Shown: positions 53,282 to 61,302 of the stretch, one piece after another | Position numbering within the stretch: the stretch's first letter is position 1 | Layout of the letters: the number at the start of each line of letters is the position of its first letter | Assembly (NCBI RefSeq): GCF_016839145.1 | Contig: NZ_CP069303.1 | Coordinates: 186,001 to 250,000 of the forward strand | Reading direction: 5' to 3' | Length of the DNA: 64,000 bases | DNA from: Shinella sp. PSBB067 | GTDB lineage: Bacteria; Pseudomonadota; Alphaproteobacteria; Rhizobiales; Rhizobiaceae | Program-made: the position numbers and the translations under genes | Notes under the pieces: model-generated | What the model saw: the letters and a program-made list of their open reading frames with translations, nothing else | Databases searched by the model: none | Told to the model about the DNA's origin: nothing

Positions 53282-54074
53282 CCTGCACCGCGAACTCGCG
53301 CCCGTTTCAGAGGCCGCCTGGGCCGAGATCGGGCAAGAGGCGACGCGCACGCTCAAGCGGCACCTCGCCGCCCGCCGTGTCGTCGACATGGCCGGCCCGT
53401 CCGGCCTCGGCCTTTCGGCGGTCGGCACGGGCCATGTCGTGCCCGTCGCGCCGCCGGACGAGGGCGTGCAGGCGGCAAGGCGCGAGGTCAAGGCGCTGGT
53501 CGAGCTCCGCGTGCCCTTCCAGCTCTCGCGCAGCGCCATCGACGACGTGGAGCGCGGCGCGCTCGACAGCGACTGGTCCCCCGTCAAGGAGGCCATGCGC
53601 AAGATCGCCTTTGCCGAGGACCGCGCCGTGTTCGACGGCTACGCGGCCGCCGGCATTGAGGGCATCCGCGCCGCCGCGAGCAACCCGGCCGTGCCGTTGC
53701 CGCAAGGCGTGAAGCGCTACCCGGATGCGGTGGCGCGCGCGGTCGGCGCGCTTCGCCTTGCCGGCGTCGAAGGCCCCTATGCGCTCGTTCTCGGGGGCGA
53801 TGCCTATATGGCGGCAAGCGGCGGCAGCGACGACGGCTATCCCGTCTTCCACCATGTCGAGCGGATCGTCGACGGCGGCATCATCTGGGCGCCGGCCATC
53901 GAGGGCGGGCTCGTGCTGTCGCTGCGCGGCGGCGATTTCGAGCTGACCGTCGGCCAGGATTTCTCCATCGGCTATCTCTCCCATTCCGCAACCACCGTCG
54001 ATCTCTACGTGCAGGAAAGCTTCACCTTCCGCACGCTGACGACGGAAGCGGCCGTGGCCCTTTCGCCGGAGTGA
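53274..54074 (+). CDS. Encapsulin shell protein (family 1, linocin M18-like)
   Basis: 266 residues of HK97 capsid fold, the usual encapsulin length. It starts MNNLHRELAPVSEAAWAEIGQEATRTLKRHLAARRVVD and has GPSGLGLSAVGTG, the LVELRVPFQLSRSAIDDVERG segment of the cargo-binding side, and the closing QDFSIGYLSHSATTVDLYVQESFTF block. It forms a protein shell in the cytoplasm that here should enclose the DyP peroxidase encoded just upstream. The overlap with the peroxidase gene ensures joint translation. Confidence 0.94.
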   Translation: MNNLHRELAPVSEAAWAEIGQEATRTLKRHLAARRVVDMAGPSGLGLSAVGTGHVVPVAPPDEGVQAARREVKALVELRVPFQLSRSAIDDVERGALDSDWSPVKEAMRKIAFAEDRAVFDGYAAAGIEGIRAAASNPAVPLPQGVKRYPDAVARAVGALRLAGVEGPYALVLGGDAYMAASGGSDDGYPVFHHVERIVDGGIIWAPAIEGGLVLSLRGGDFELTVGQDFSIGYLSHSATTVDLYVQESFTFRTLTTEAAVALSPE

Positions 54075-54095
54075 GCCGAACGGCAGGAGGCCGGC

Positions 54096-55379
54096 ATGAC
54101 GCAGAAGGACGAACATCACGTCGTCATCGTCGGCGGCGGCTTCGGCGGGCTGGAGGCGGCCCGCAACCTTGCGGCAGGCCCCTTCCGCATCACGGTGCTC
54201 GACCGGCGCAACCACCATCTGTTCCAGCCCCTGCTCTACCAGGCGGCGACCGCCTCGCTCGCCCTGTCGGAGATCGCCTGGCCGATCCGCTCCCTCCTCA
54301 GCCGCCACCGCAATGCGACGACGCTGCTCGGCGCGGTGAGCGGCATCGACCCGGTCGGAAAGGCCGTGCTGGTCGAGGACGGGCGGCAGGTCGCCTACGA
54401 CACGCTGATCCTGGCCACCGGCGCGCGCCACGCCTATTTCGGCCATGACGAATGGGAGCCCCACGCCCCGGGGCTGAAGACGCTGGAGGACGCGACGACG
54501 ATCCGCCGCCGCATCCTCTGCGCCTTCGAGCGGGCGGAATGGCAGGGGGATGCCGGCGAGCGCCGCCGCCTGCTGACCTTCGCCATCGTCGGTGCCGGGC
54601 CGACCGGCGTGGAACTTGCCGGCACCATTGCCGAGCTCGCCCACGAGACGCTGCGGCGGGACTTCCGCACCATCGACACGCGCGAGGCGAGGGTGGTGCT
54701 CGTCGAGGCCGGCCCGCGCATCCTCGCGGCTTTCACCGAGGACCTTTCGGCCTATGCCGAGCGGGCGCTCGCCCGGCTGGGCGTCGAGGTGCGCACCGGC
54801 CATGCCGTATCCCGGTGCAGCGCCGCGGGCATCGAGCTCGGCGGCGAGATGCTCCCCGCCGCGACGATCCTCTGGGCGGCGGGTGTCGCCGCCTCGCCGG
54901 CGGCCGAGTGGCTGGACGTGCCGGCCGACCGTGCCGGGCGGGTCATCGTTGCGCCCGACCTTTCCGTTCCGGGCTTTCCGGACATCTTCGCGATCGGCGA
55001 CACGGCCCATGTCGCGATGGGCGAGGGCCGGACGGTGCCGGGCATCGCGCCGGCGGCCAAGCAGGAAGGCCGCTACGTTGCCGGCGTGATCCGTGCCCGC
55101 CGCGAGGGAAAGCCGGCGCCCGCGCCGTTCGCCTACCGCAACGACGGCAACCTTGCCACCATCGGCAAGCGCGCCGCCATCGTCGATCTCGGCTGGATCA
55201 GGCTGAAGGGCCGGCTGGCCTGGTGGACTTGGGGCATCGCCCATGTCTATTTCCTGATCGGCCTGCGCAACCGCCTCGCCGTCGCCCTGAGCTGGCTGTG
55301 GATCTATTCGACCGGCCAGCGCAGCGCCCGCCTCATCACCGGGGCGAAGGCCGGGCATGACGAAGGGAGGCCGCAATGA
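54096..55379 (+). CDS. Type II NADH dehydrogenase
   Basis: 427 residues. FAD-binding motif VVIVGGGFGGLEAARNLAAG and NADH-binding motif FAIVGAGPTGVELAGTIAEL, the ATGARHAYFGHDEWE segment and the FAIGDTAHVAMG block of NDH-2. The C-terminal hydrophobic end WTWGIAHVYFLIGLRNRLAV followed by LSWLWIYSTGQRSARLI anchors it to the inner membrane. NDH-2 passes electrons from NADH to quinone without pumping protons. It is 21 bases after the encapsulin gene, so likely co-transcribed. Confidence 0.9.
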   Translation: MTQKDEHHVVIVGGGFGGLEAARNLAAGPFRITVLDRRNHHLFQPLLYQAATASLALSEIAWPIRSLLSRHRNATTLLGAVSGIDPVGKAVLVEDGRQVAYDTLILATGARHAYFGHDEWEPHAPGLKTLEDATTIRRRILCAFERAEWQGDAGERRRLLTFAIVGAGPTGVELAGTIAELAHETLRRDFRTIDTREARVVLVEAGPRILAAFTEDLSAYAERALARLGVEVRTGHAVSRCSAAGIELGGEMLPAATILWAAGVAASPAAEWLDVPADRAGRVIVAPDLSVPGFPDIFAIGDTAHVAMGEGRTVPGIAPAAKQEGRYVAGVIRARREGKPAPAPFAYRNDGNLATIGKRAAIVDLGWIRLKGRLAWWTWGIAHVYFLIGLRNRLAVALSWLWIYSTGQRSARLITGAKAGHDEGRPQ

Positions 55380-55606
55380 GCAGGCGTTTCGCCGTCGGCG
55401 ATCATGTCGCCTGGAATTCGGAGGCCGGCCGCGTGTCGGGCACCATCATCGCCGTCCACACCAGCGATTTCGACTACAAGGGCCACACCCGCCGCGCCTC
55501 CCCCGACGAACCGCAATACGAGATCAAGAGCGACAAGACCGACCACATCGCCGCCCACAAGGGCAGCGCCCTCAGCCTCGTTCGAGGCGAAGGGCGCAAG
55601 GCGTGA
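55376..55606 (+). CDS. DUF2945/HVA1-family protein
   Basis: 76 residues. FAVGDHVAWNSEAGRVSGTI and YEIKSDKTDHIAAHKGSALSLV are typical of the DUF2945 (hypervirulence-associated, Tudor-like) family. The ATGA overlap with the NDH-2 gene shows coupling. The family is often near stress and phage-like genes; biochemical role unknown. Confidence 0.85.
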   Translation: MSRRFAVGDHVAWNSEAGRVSGTIIAVHTSDFDYKGHTRRASPDEPQYEIKSDKTDHIAAHKGSALSLVRGEGRKA

Positions 55607-55626
55607 TCATGTGAGGCCGCGCGTGC

Positions 55627-56175
55627 CTATCGCTTCGCATTGCGCGCGATGTGCTGCTCGAACGCCTTGCCGAATCCGGTGAGGAACTCGCGCGTGCCGT
55701 CATTGGTCAGCTTTCCCGCATCGTCGAACAGGCTGCCGCTGCCGCCGATATAGGCTTCGGGCTGCTCCAGCACGGGCATGTTCAGAAAGCACAGCGACTG
55801 GCGCAGGTGGTGATTGGCGCCGAAACCGCCGATCGCGCCGATCGACGTCGAAATGATCGCCGCGGGCTTGCCCATCAGCGCGCCCTGGCCATAGGGGCGC
55901 GAGGCGACGTCGATGGCGTTCTTGAGGACGCCCGGGACCGAGCGGTTATACTCGGCGGTCACGAAGAGCACCGCGTCGGCCGCCGCGACACGCTCGCGCA
56001 GCGCCGTCCAGTCAGCCGGCGGCGTCGCCTCCAGGTCCTGGTTGAAGTAGGAAACCGAACCGATTTCGAGGAAATCGAACTTCAGGTTCGGTGTCAGCGC
56101 CGCAAGGGCATGGGCGACCTTGCGGCTGAACGACTCCTTGCGAAGACTGCCGACGAGAACTGCGACGGTGGTCAT
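55627..56175 (-). CDS. NADPH-dependent FMN reductase
   Basis: 182 residues of flavodoxin fold. FMN-binding motif GSLRKESFSRKVAHAL near the N-terminus and FVTAEYNRSVPGVLKNAIDVASRP in the middle are those of the ChrR/SsuE-type reductases. A good ribosome site (GGAGG, 5 bases) fixes the start at 56175. It converges with the DUF2945 gene. It may defend against quinones, or supply reduced FMN to SsuD and the NtaA-like enzyme, which lack a linked reductase. Confidence 0.9.
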   Translation of the reverse strand: MTTVAVLVGSLRKESFSRKVAHALAALTPNLKFDFLEIGSVSYFNQDLEATPPADWTALRERVAAADAVLFVTAEYNRSVPGVLKNAIDVASRPYGQGALMGKPAAIISTSIGAIGGFGANHHLRQSLCFLNMPVLEQPEAYIGGSGSLFDDAGKLTNDGTREFLTGFGKAFEQHIARNAKR

Positions 56176-56312
56176 GATTGCCTCCAGGCGTTGTTGGGCG
56201 TCGATCCTCGCCCCTCGCACGGGAAAACTCAAGATCGAAGATCAAGTTCCGCAAGTCTTCCCGGCCTGCCGTGGCCGCGGCGGTATTTTGTCACGTCGTA
56301 TTCGCCGTTAAA

Positions 56313-56331
56313 GTGGTATATGAGTTACCAC
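56313..56331. promoter_or_regulatory. Dyad GTGGTA-N7-TACCAC before the 49-residue gene
   Basis: Perfect 6-bp half-sites, 17 bases before the ATG at 56348. The TGGTA/TACCA type recalls GntR-family operators. It lies in the divergent region between the FMN reductase gene and the small membrane protein. Confidence 0.5.
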
Positions 56332-56347
56332 ATTGATGGAGAGACGC

Positions 56348-56497
56348 ATGGACACGAACGAAACACGCAGGCCCCTGGTATTTTCCGGCGAGCACGTCAG
56401 CGGGCGGGATATAGATGGAAACAGCCTGATGCCGATGCTCATCGCGGGGCTCGTCCTCATCGCGCTTGGCGCCGTGGGCGTGATGGTCTTCGTATAG
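56348..56497 (+). CDS. 49-residue single-span membrane protein
   Basis: Starts MDTNETRRPLVFSGEHVSGR and ends in one hydrophobic span (LMPMLIAGLVLIALGAVGV then MVFV). GGAGAG lies 3-8 bases before the ATG, and the frame is preceded by a perfect dyad, which supports a real gene. The layout (acidic-basic tail inside, one C-terminal helix) fits a tail-anchored small protein. No family recognised. Confidence 0.6.
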   Translation: MDTNETRRPLVFSGEHVSGRDIDGNSLMPMLIAGLVLIALGAVGVMVFV

Positions 56498-56629
56498 GGC
56501 GCCGGGGCCGCCCGATCCTTCTCTTTCCGGCCGGCGAGCGGCCTGACGTGAATTTCTTTGTGTGAGAACAAAGAATGCCGCGCCCTTCTGCTGTGTTACT
56601 CGCACAGACGGCAGGAGGGGTGAAGACGA

Positions 56630-57802
56630 ATGGAACAGCACATCGAGCGCAAGAAGGCGTGCCCGGTCGACTGGGATCCGCGCAGCCCCGAGGTTCTGGC
56701 GGACCAGATCGCCGCCTATGACCGGATGCGCGAAACGTGCCCCGTCGCCTATAGCGACTATCTCGGATGGTCCGTCTTCGGGCACGAGGATGTGCTGCGC
56801 ATCCTCGGCGACCACGAGACCTTCAGCAACGTCGTTTCCCGCCACCCCTCGGTTCCGAACGGGATGGACCCGCCGGAGCACACGCTCTATCGCCGGATGA
56901 TCGAGCCCTATTTCGCGCCGGAACGCATCGCGGCGTTCGAGCCGGTGTTCCGCCGGATCGCGCGGGGGCTGGTGGACCATCTCGGCAGGAACCCCTCATG
57001 CGATGTCATCAGGGAGTTCGCGGAGCCCTATGCCGTGCGCATCCAGTGCGGCTTTCTCGGCTGGCCCGAAAGCCTGCATGCGCCCCTCCTGCAATGGGTC
57101 TACCGGAACCGCGCGGCGACACTCGCCCGCGATCCCGAGGCCATGGCGGCCGTCCCCCTCGAATTCGACGGCCATATCCGCGCGCAGCTTGAGATGCGCG
57201 AGCGGGCGGGCGCTGACGCCGCCGACGACCTCACCACCTGCCTGCTCCGCCAGACCGTCGGCGGCAGGCGGCTGGACCATGCCGAAATCGTCAGCATCCT
57301 GCGCAACTGGACGGTGGGCGAGCTCGGAACCATCGCCGCCTGCGTCGGGATCATCCTGCATTTCCTCGCCGGGCGTCCCGACGTGCAGGCGCGTCTGCGC
57401 GGCGATCGGGCCGGGCTTGCACCGGCGATCGACGAGATCCTGCGGCTTCACGGACCGTTGATCTCCAACCGCCGCGTCGCGACACGCGCGGTGACGGTCG
57501 GCGGCCACGCGCTCGGGGCAGGGGACCGCATAACGGTGCTGTGGGCGTCGGCGAACCGCGACGGCGCGGTTTTCGCGGATGCCGAAGAGTTCCATCCCGG
57601 GCGCGACCAGTCGCAGAACCTGCTTTACGGCGCGGGCATCCATGTTTGCCCGGGAGCGCAACTGGCGAGGATGCAGTTGAGCATCGTCTTCGACGAACTG
57701 CTCGATGGCCTCTCGCCTTTTTCGCTTCTCCCCGGCGTCGAGCCGGTCCGCGCGGTCTACCCGGCAAGCGGGTTTTCCTCCCTCTTCCTGACGCCGGCGT
57801 GA
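56630..57802 (+). CDS. Cytochrome P450
   Basis: 390 residues, a soluble bacterial class I P450. The heme cysteine is in LLYGAGIHVCPGAQLAR, and the ExxR motif is in AIDEILRLHGP. The I-helix reads WTVGELGTIAACVG where most P450s have (A/G)Gx(D/E)T, so the acidic residue before the threonine is replaced by glycine. No ferredoxin or reductase gene is adjacent. It stands before mogA. Substrate unknown. Confidence 0.93.
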   Translation: MEQHIERKKACPVDWDPRSPEVLADQIAAYDRMRETCPVAYSDYLGWSVFGHEDVLRILGDHETFSNVVSRHPSVPNGMDPPEHTLYRRMIEPYFAPERIAAFEPVFRRIARGLVDHLGRNPSCDVIREFAEPYAVRIQCGFLGWPESLHAPLLQWVYRNRAATLARDPEAMAAVPLEFDGHIRAQLEMRERAGADAADDLTTCLLRQTVGGRRLDHAEIVSILRNWTVGELGTIAACVGIILHFLAGRPDVQARLRGDRAGLAPAIDEILRLHGPLISNRRVATRAVTVGGHALGAGDRITVLWASANRDGAVFADAEEFHPGRDQSQNLLYGAGIHVCPGAQLARMQLSIVFDELLDGLSPFSLLPGVEPVRAVYPASGFSSLFLTPA

Positions 57803-57833
57803 CCCACGCAAGGCGCGCGACCGGAGACCGAAC

Positions 57834-58367
57834 ATGCGCATAGCCGTCGTCACCATATCGGATCGCGCCAGCCGCGGGCAGTACGAGGACCTGAGCGGCC
57901 CGGCCATCGAGGCATGGCTGCGGGAGACCGTCGTGACGCCGTTCGAGATCGTCAGGCGGATCGTGCCCGACGGCATCGAGCCGGTGCGCGACGTGCTTGT
58001 GGCGCTGTGCGACGAGGAGCATGCCGACCTAATCCTCACCACCGGCGGAACGGGACCAGCCCCGCGCGACGAGACGCCGGAGGCCATGCGCGAGGTCGTC
58101 ACAAGGGAACTGCCGGGCTTTGGCGAGCAGTTGAGGCGTGCAAGCCTGGAGCAGACGCCGACCGCGATCCTCTCGCGGCAGATGGCCGGGATCCGTGGCA
58201 GGACGCTGATCATCAACCTGCCCGGAAAGCCGTCCTCGATCCGTTTCAGCCTGAATGCCGTCTTCGCCGCGGTGCCCTATTGCCTCGACCTGATCGGGGC
58301 GGACTGGATGGATACCGATCCCGCCCGCGTGAAGGTGTTCTGGCCCGCGCCCTCCTCATCAGGCTGA
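57834..58367 (+). CDS. mogA: Molybdopterin adenylyltransferase
   Basis: 177 residues. MogA adenylates molybdopterin, a late step of molybdenum-cofactor synthesis, in the cytoplasm. Seen are IAVVTISDRASRGQYEDLSGP, the ILTTGGTGPAPRDETPEA motif and INLPGKPSSIRFSL near the end, all typical of MogA. It is 31 bases after the P450 gene and 33 before the NnrS-like gene, so a shared transcript is possible. A MOSC protein at 36818 also depends on this cofactor. Confidence 0.92.
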   Translation: MRIAVVTISDRASRGQYEDLSGPAIEAWLRETVVTPFEIVRRIVPDGIEPVRDVLVALCDEEHADLILTTGGTGPAPRDETPEAMREVVTRELPGFGEQLRRASLEQTPTAILSRQMAGIRGRTLIINLPGKPSSIRFSLNAVFAAVPYCLDLIGADWMDTDPARVKVFWPAPSSSG

Positions 58368-58400
58368 GCCGCCCTGCGGACGTTCCGGGAGGTGTTGCGC

Positions 58401-59513
58401 GTGGAGGAAGCCGGCAGGAACCGGTCGCTGCTGATCGTCCATCCGGCGGGCGTGTTCTTCGCGCTTGCCGCGCTCATGGCCGTGGCGTTGCCCTGGGTCT
58501 GGCTGCTGCCGCTGGAGGATGCGCGGCTGGCGCATGCAAGGCTCGGACTATTCGGCTTCGGCGGCATGGCCATCTGCGGCTACATCATGACGGCGCAGAA
58601 GGCGTGGACGGGTCGCCGGTTTCCGACGCCGGCCCCTTTCTCCGGGGTGCTCGCCCTCGGCGCACGGCTGGCCTGCCTTGGCTTTCCGGAGGATTTCTGG
58701 CCGGTCCTGCTGCTGTCGCTGCCGGTCGCCCTGATGGTCCTGTGGCCCGTATTGCGGGGGCGTCGATGGGACAAGGCGCCGCTGGCGATGGTGCCGCTGA
58801 TGCTCGTCGCCGCCGAGGCGATGCTTCTCGACCGACCGGATCTCGCCGGCCTTCTCCCCGAGGCCATGGCGGCCCTCATCTTCGTGGTCGGGGGGCGGCT
58901 CGTGCCCTCCTTCCTCGCCGAAGCACGCCGCCGGCGCGCCCTTGCCGCGCCGAGGAGACCGCCCCTTTGGCTGGGGGCGATCCTGCTGGGGGCGGGCCTG
59001 CTGAATGAGGGCTTCATGGGAACGCTCGCGCTGCTTGCCGCGATGCTCTGGGTTCTCGCCCGCAGCTTCGACGGCCTCCGGCTCGGACAGGCGAACCGGA
59101 TGCTGTGCATCGGCTACGCCGGCCTCGTTCCCGGATTGCTCGCCATCGGCGCGGCGCGGTCCGGTATGGTGCCGCACCTGGTCGAGGTGCATGTGCTGAC
59201 CATGGCGACCATGGGGCCGATGATCCTCGCGGTTGCCGCGCGCGTGACGATGCGGCGTATGGCCGGGGCGGAGCTTCTGCCCCGCCGCCGGCATCTGGCG
59301 GCCCTCGGGCTGGTGTTCGGCGCGGCCGTCGCGCGCGCGTTCGCGGAACTGTCCGGGCAGGCGCCGATATGGCTGGCGGTGGCGGGGATCGGCTGGTCCG
59401 CCGCCTGGCTGCTGTTCCTGTCGGTCCATGTGCCGGCCTTGCCGAGGCCCGCTCCGTTTCCGCTACTGAGCGCGCAGCGGGCGCTGCGGCCGGCGGACAC
59501 ACCGTCCCGATAA
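58401..59513 (+). CDS. NnrS-family multi-span membrane protein
   Basis: About 370 residues with ten to twelve hydrophobic spans. The NnrS pattern is seen in HPAGVFFALAALMAVALPWVW (histidine in the first span), the GFGGMAICGYIMTA segment and VEVHVLTMATMGPMILAVAARVTMRR near residue 268. NnrS is a heme-copper membrane protein linked to nitric-oxide tolerance and denitrification. GGGAGG lies 8 bases before the GTG at 58401; TTG at 58395 is an alternative. No nitrite- or nitric-oxide-reductase genes are in the window. Confidence 0.82.
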   Translation: MEEAGRNRSLLIVHPAGVFFALAALMAVALPWVWLLPLEDARLAHARLGLFGFGGMAICGYIMTAQKAWTGRRFPTPAPFSGVLALGARLACLGFPEDFWPVLLLSLPVALMVLWPVLRGRRWDKAPLAMVPLMLVAAEAMLLDRPDLAGLLPEAMAALIFVVGGRLVPSFLAEARRRRALAAPRRPPLWLGAILLGAGLLNEGFMGTLALLAAMLWVLARSFDGLRLGQANRMLCIGYAGLVPGLLAIGAARSGMVPHLVEVHVLTMATMGPMILAVAARVTMRRMAGAELLPRRRHLAALGLVFGAAVARAFAELSGQAPIWLAVAGIGWSAAWLLFLSVHVPALPRPAPFPLLSAQRALRPADTPSR

Positions 59514-59536
59514 AAACCTTCCTGAATTTATCCACA

Positions 59537-59552
59537 TTTGCGCTGGCGCAAA
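59537..59552. promoter_or_regulatory. Palindrome TTTGCGC-TG-GCGCAAA
   Basis: Perfect 7-bp half-sites around TG, 111 bases before the imelysin-like gene and 24 after the NnrS-like stop. It does not match the Irr, RirA or Fur boxes I know. It could be an operator of the iron operon or a small hairpin ending the upstream transcript. Confidence 0.4.
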
Positions 59553-59662
59553 GAGCGGCCCTCCCGCGATCGATAACCATTCGCGACATCGGCTCGTCCG
59601 CGGCAGGGTGTCCATCCCGCCGGGGTGAAGCCGCATCTGGAAGTTGTCTGGGGGATTTCGCT

Positions 59663-60718
59663 ATGAATACAAAGGGATTGGTCGTGGCTGTGGCGCTGGG
59701 CTCTCTGCTTGTGATGCCCGTGGCCGGCATCGCGGCGGATGGTGCGGAAAGTCGCGGCCTTGCCAATGTCAAGGAATTCACGCTCGATCACAGCCGCCGG
59801 CTGGTCGCGCAGGCGGAGCTGCTAGAGGCCGGCCTTGCCGACTACCACGGCGTGATCGCCGCGCATGGCGGGGACTATGCGGCGGCCTGGGCTGCCGATG
59901 GTCCAAAGCTCGCCAGCCAGGTCGCCGCCATCCGCGCCCTCTGGCTGGAGGCGTCCAACCATTACGAGACGATCGAGGGGATCGTCGCCGGCCTTCCGGC
60001 AACCGCCAAATACGACCTCATCCTGGATGCCGGCAATCCGGGCACGGACGCCGAGGATGTCGCGGAATACGACCTGCCGCTGCCGGACGGCAACGTGCTG
60101 AAACGGCCGGGCAACCTGTTCCACGGCATCACCGAGCCGCTGTTCTGGGGCATGGACGAAAAGGGTGTCAAGCTGCAGGCGGACCTCAACGGTGACGGGA
60201 AGGTAACGCGCGGCGAGATGCTCTTCGATGCCAATCTCGGCCTCGGCGCCGCGCAGGCGCTCGCCCTTTGGTCCAAGGCCCTGGAGGCCGACATGGCGGC
60301 GTGGAAGCCGAACCGCGAAGACGCCTTCACCTCCGTGGTCGTGATGACCCCGACGGTCGGCGACTATTTCGGCGAGTGGAAGGAATCGCAGTTCATCTCC
60401 GGCGAGATCGGCGCCTTCGTCGCCCAGAGCCGCCTGACGGACGTGCAGGGCATCATGAGCGGTTGCCGCAAGATGTATGCCGAGGCGCTTTCCCCGGTCG
60501 TGGCCGAAAGCGATGCGGACCTCGACAGCCGCATCAAGGCCGGCTTCGAGGAGCTGCTGGCCCTCGTGGAGGACACCCGTGCCCGCGAGGCGGCCGGCAC
60601 GAGGTTCGGCGCCGAGGAGGCCGATGCGCTGGGCAACGAGGCGCAGGACATCGCCGACCGGATCGTCGCCATGGTGTTGCAGGCCGCAGCCAAGGCCGAG
60701 GTGCAGATCCGCGGCTGA
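59663..60718 (+). CDS. Imelysin-like (M75/EfeM-type) periplasmic protein with EF-hand loop
   Basis: 351 residues. Signal peptide to about residue 25 (VMPVAGIAA-D). The body is helical like imelysin and EfeM/EfeO proteins that bind ferric iron in the periplasm; LFHGITEPLFWG (H154, E158) resembles the imelysin HxxE motif but with one extra residue. At 174-185 there is a canonical EF-hand loop, DLNGDGKVTRGE, with all calcium-ligand positions. C-terminal helices follow. It heads a rightward operon with a cytochrome b-like protein, a pentaheme cytochrome c and an FTR1-type permease, which supports an iron role. Confidence 0.78.
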   Translation: MNTKGLVVAVALGSLLVMPVAGIAADGAESRGLANVKEFTLDHSRRLVAQAELLEAGLADYHGVIAAHGGDYAAAWAADGPKLASQVAAIRALWLEASNHYETIEGIVAGLPATAKYDLILDAGNPGTDAEDVAEYDLPLPDGNVLKRPGNLFHGITEPLFWGMDEKGVKLQADLNGDGKVTRGEMLFDANLGLGAAQALALWSKALEADMAAWKPNREDAFTSVVVMTPTVGDYFGEWKESQFISGEIGAFVAQSRLTDVQGIMSGCRKMYAEALSPVVAESDADLDSRIKAGFEELLALVEDTRAREAAGTRFGAEEADALGNEAQDIADRIVAMVLQAAAKAEVQIRG

Positions 60719-60774
60719 GCGAAGGCCGCGGGACGAGCGGCCGGCGGGACCCTGCCGGCCGGAGGAACGGACCG

Positions 60775-61302
60775 ATGAAAAGCCTCGAAACCCTCCCCGA
60801 ACCCGCCTGCCGGCGCTTCGTGCTGGAATACGGCCCGAAGCGTGCGGGCGTGCGGCGTGCCCTGGCGCTGTCGCTCCTCTTCGCCGTCCTCGTCGGCACG
60901 GGCCTGCATCTCGAATTCCTCGCCGGGCGCAACTGGAATGCGGGGGAGGCCGTCCTCCTGGCGCATCTTGCCGTCGGGCTGCCGTTCGCGGCGCTGTTCC
61001 TGTCCTGGATCGGCGGCCATGTCCTGCGCGGCCTGCCGAGGAGCGAGCGGCCCGTCTTCAGCGTGCTGGGCTGGCTTCTCCTCGCGAAATTCGTCCTCGT
61101 CATCGGGACGGGATTGATGATGGCGTTGCCGACGGCCTTCTTTCTTGCCGGCGGGGTCTGGTTCTGGAGCTTCGAGGCGACCCATGTCCTGACCTTCCTG
61201 CACCTGTGGGGCTCGCTCGCGGCCGCCGTGGGCCTTCTCGCGCATCTGGCCATGCGGCACTGGGAACCGCGGGCAGTCCGTCACGGGCGGCGACCGTCAT
61301 GA
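60775..61302 (+). CDS. Cytochrome b561-like membrane protein
   Basis: 175 residues with four hydrophobic spans at about 30-48, 62-82, 98-120 and 133-160. Histidines lie at helix positions suited to heme ligation: GLHLEF, LLAHLAVGLP, WIGGHVLRG, EATHVLTFLHLWG and LAHLAMRHWEPR. This is the pattern of four-helix diheme cytochromes b (DUF4405 or FdnI-like). GGAGGAA precedes the ATG. Its stop overlaps the start of the pentaheme cytochrome gene, so it probably links the quinone pool to that cytochrome. Confidence 0.75.
   Translation: MKSLETLPEPACRRFVLEYGPKRAGVRRALALSLLFAVLVGTGLHLEFLAGRNWNAGEAVLLAHLAVGLPFAALFLSWIGGHVLRGLPRSERPVFSVLGWLLLAKFVLVIGTGLMMALPTAFFLAGGVWFWSFEATHVLTFLHLWGSLAAAVGLLAHLAMRHWEPRAVRHGRRPS

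Noticed and set aside
53307..55376. 689-residue minus-strand frame opposite encapsulin and NDH-2
   Set aside because: Antisense to two well-supported genes; no recognisable protein.
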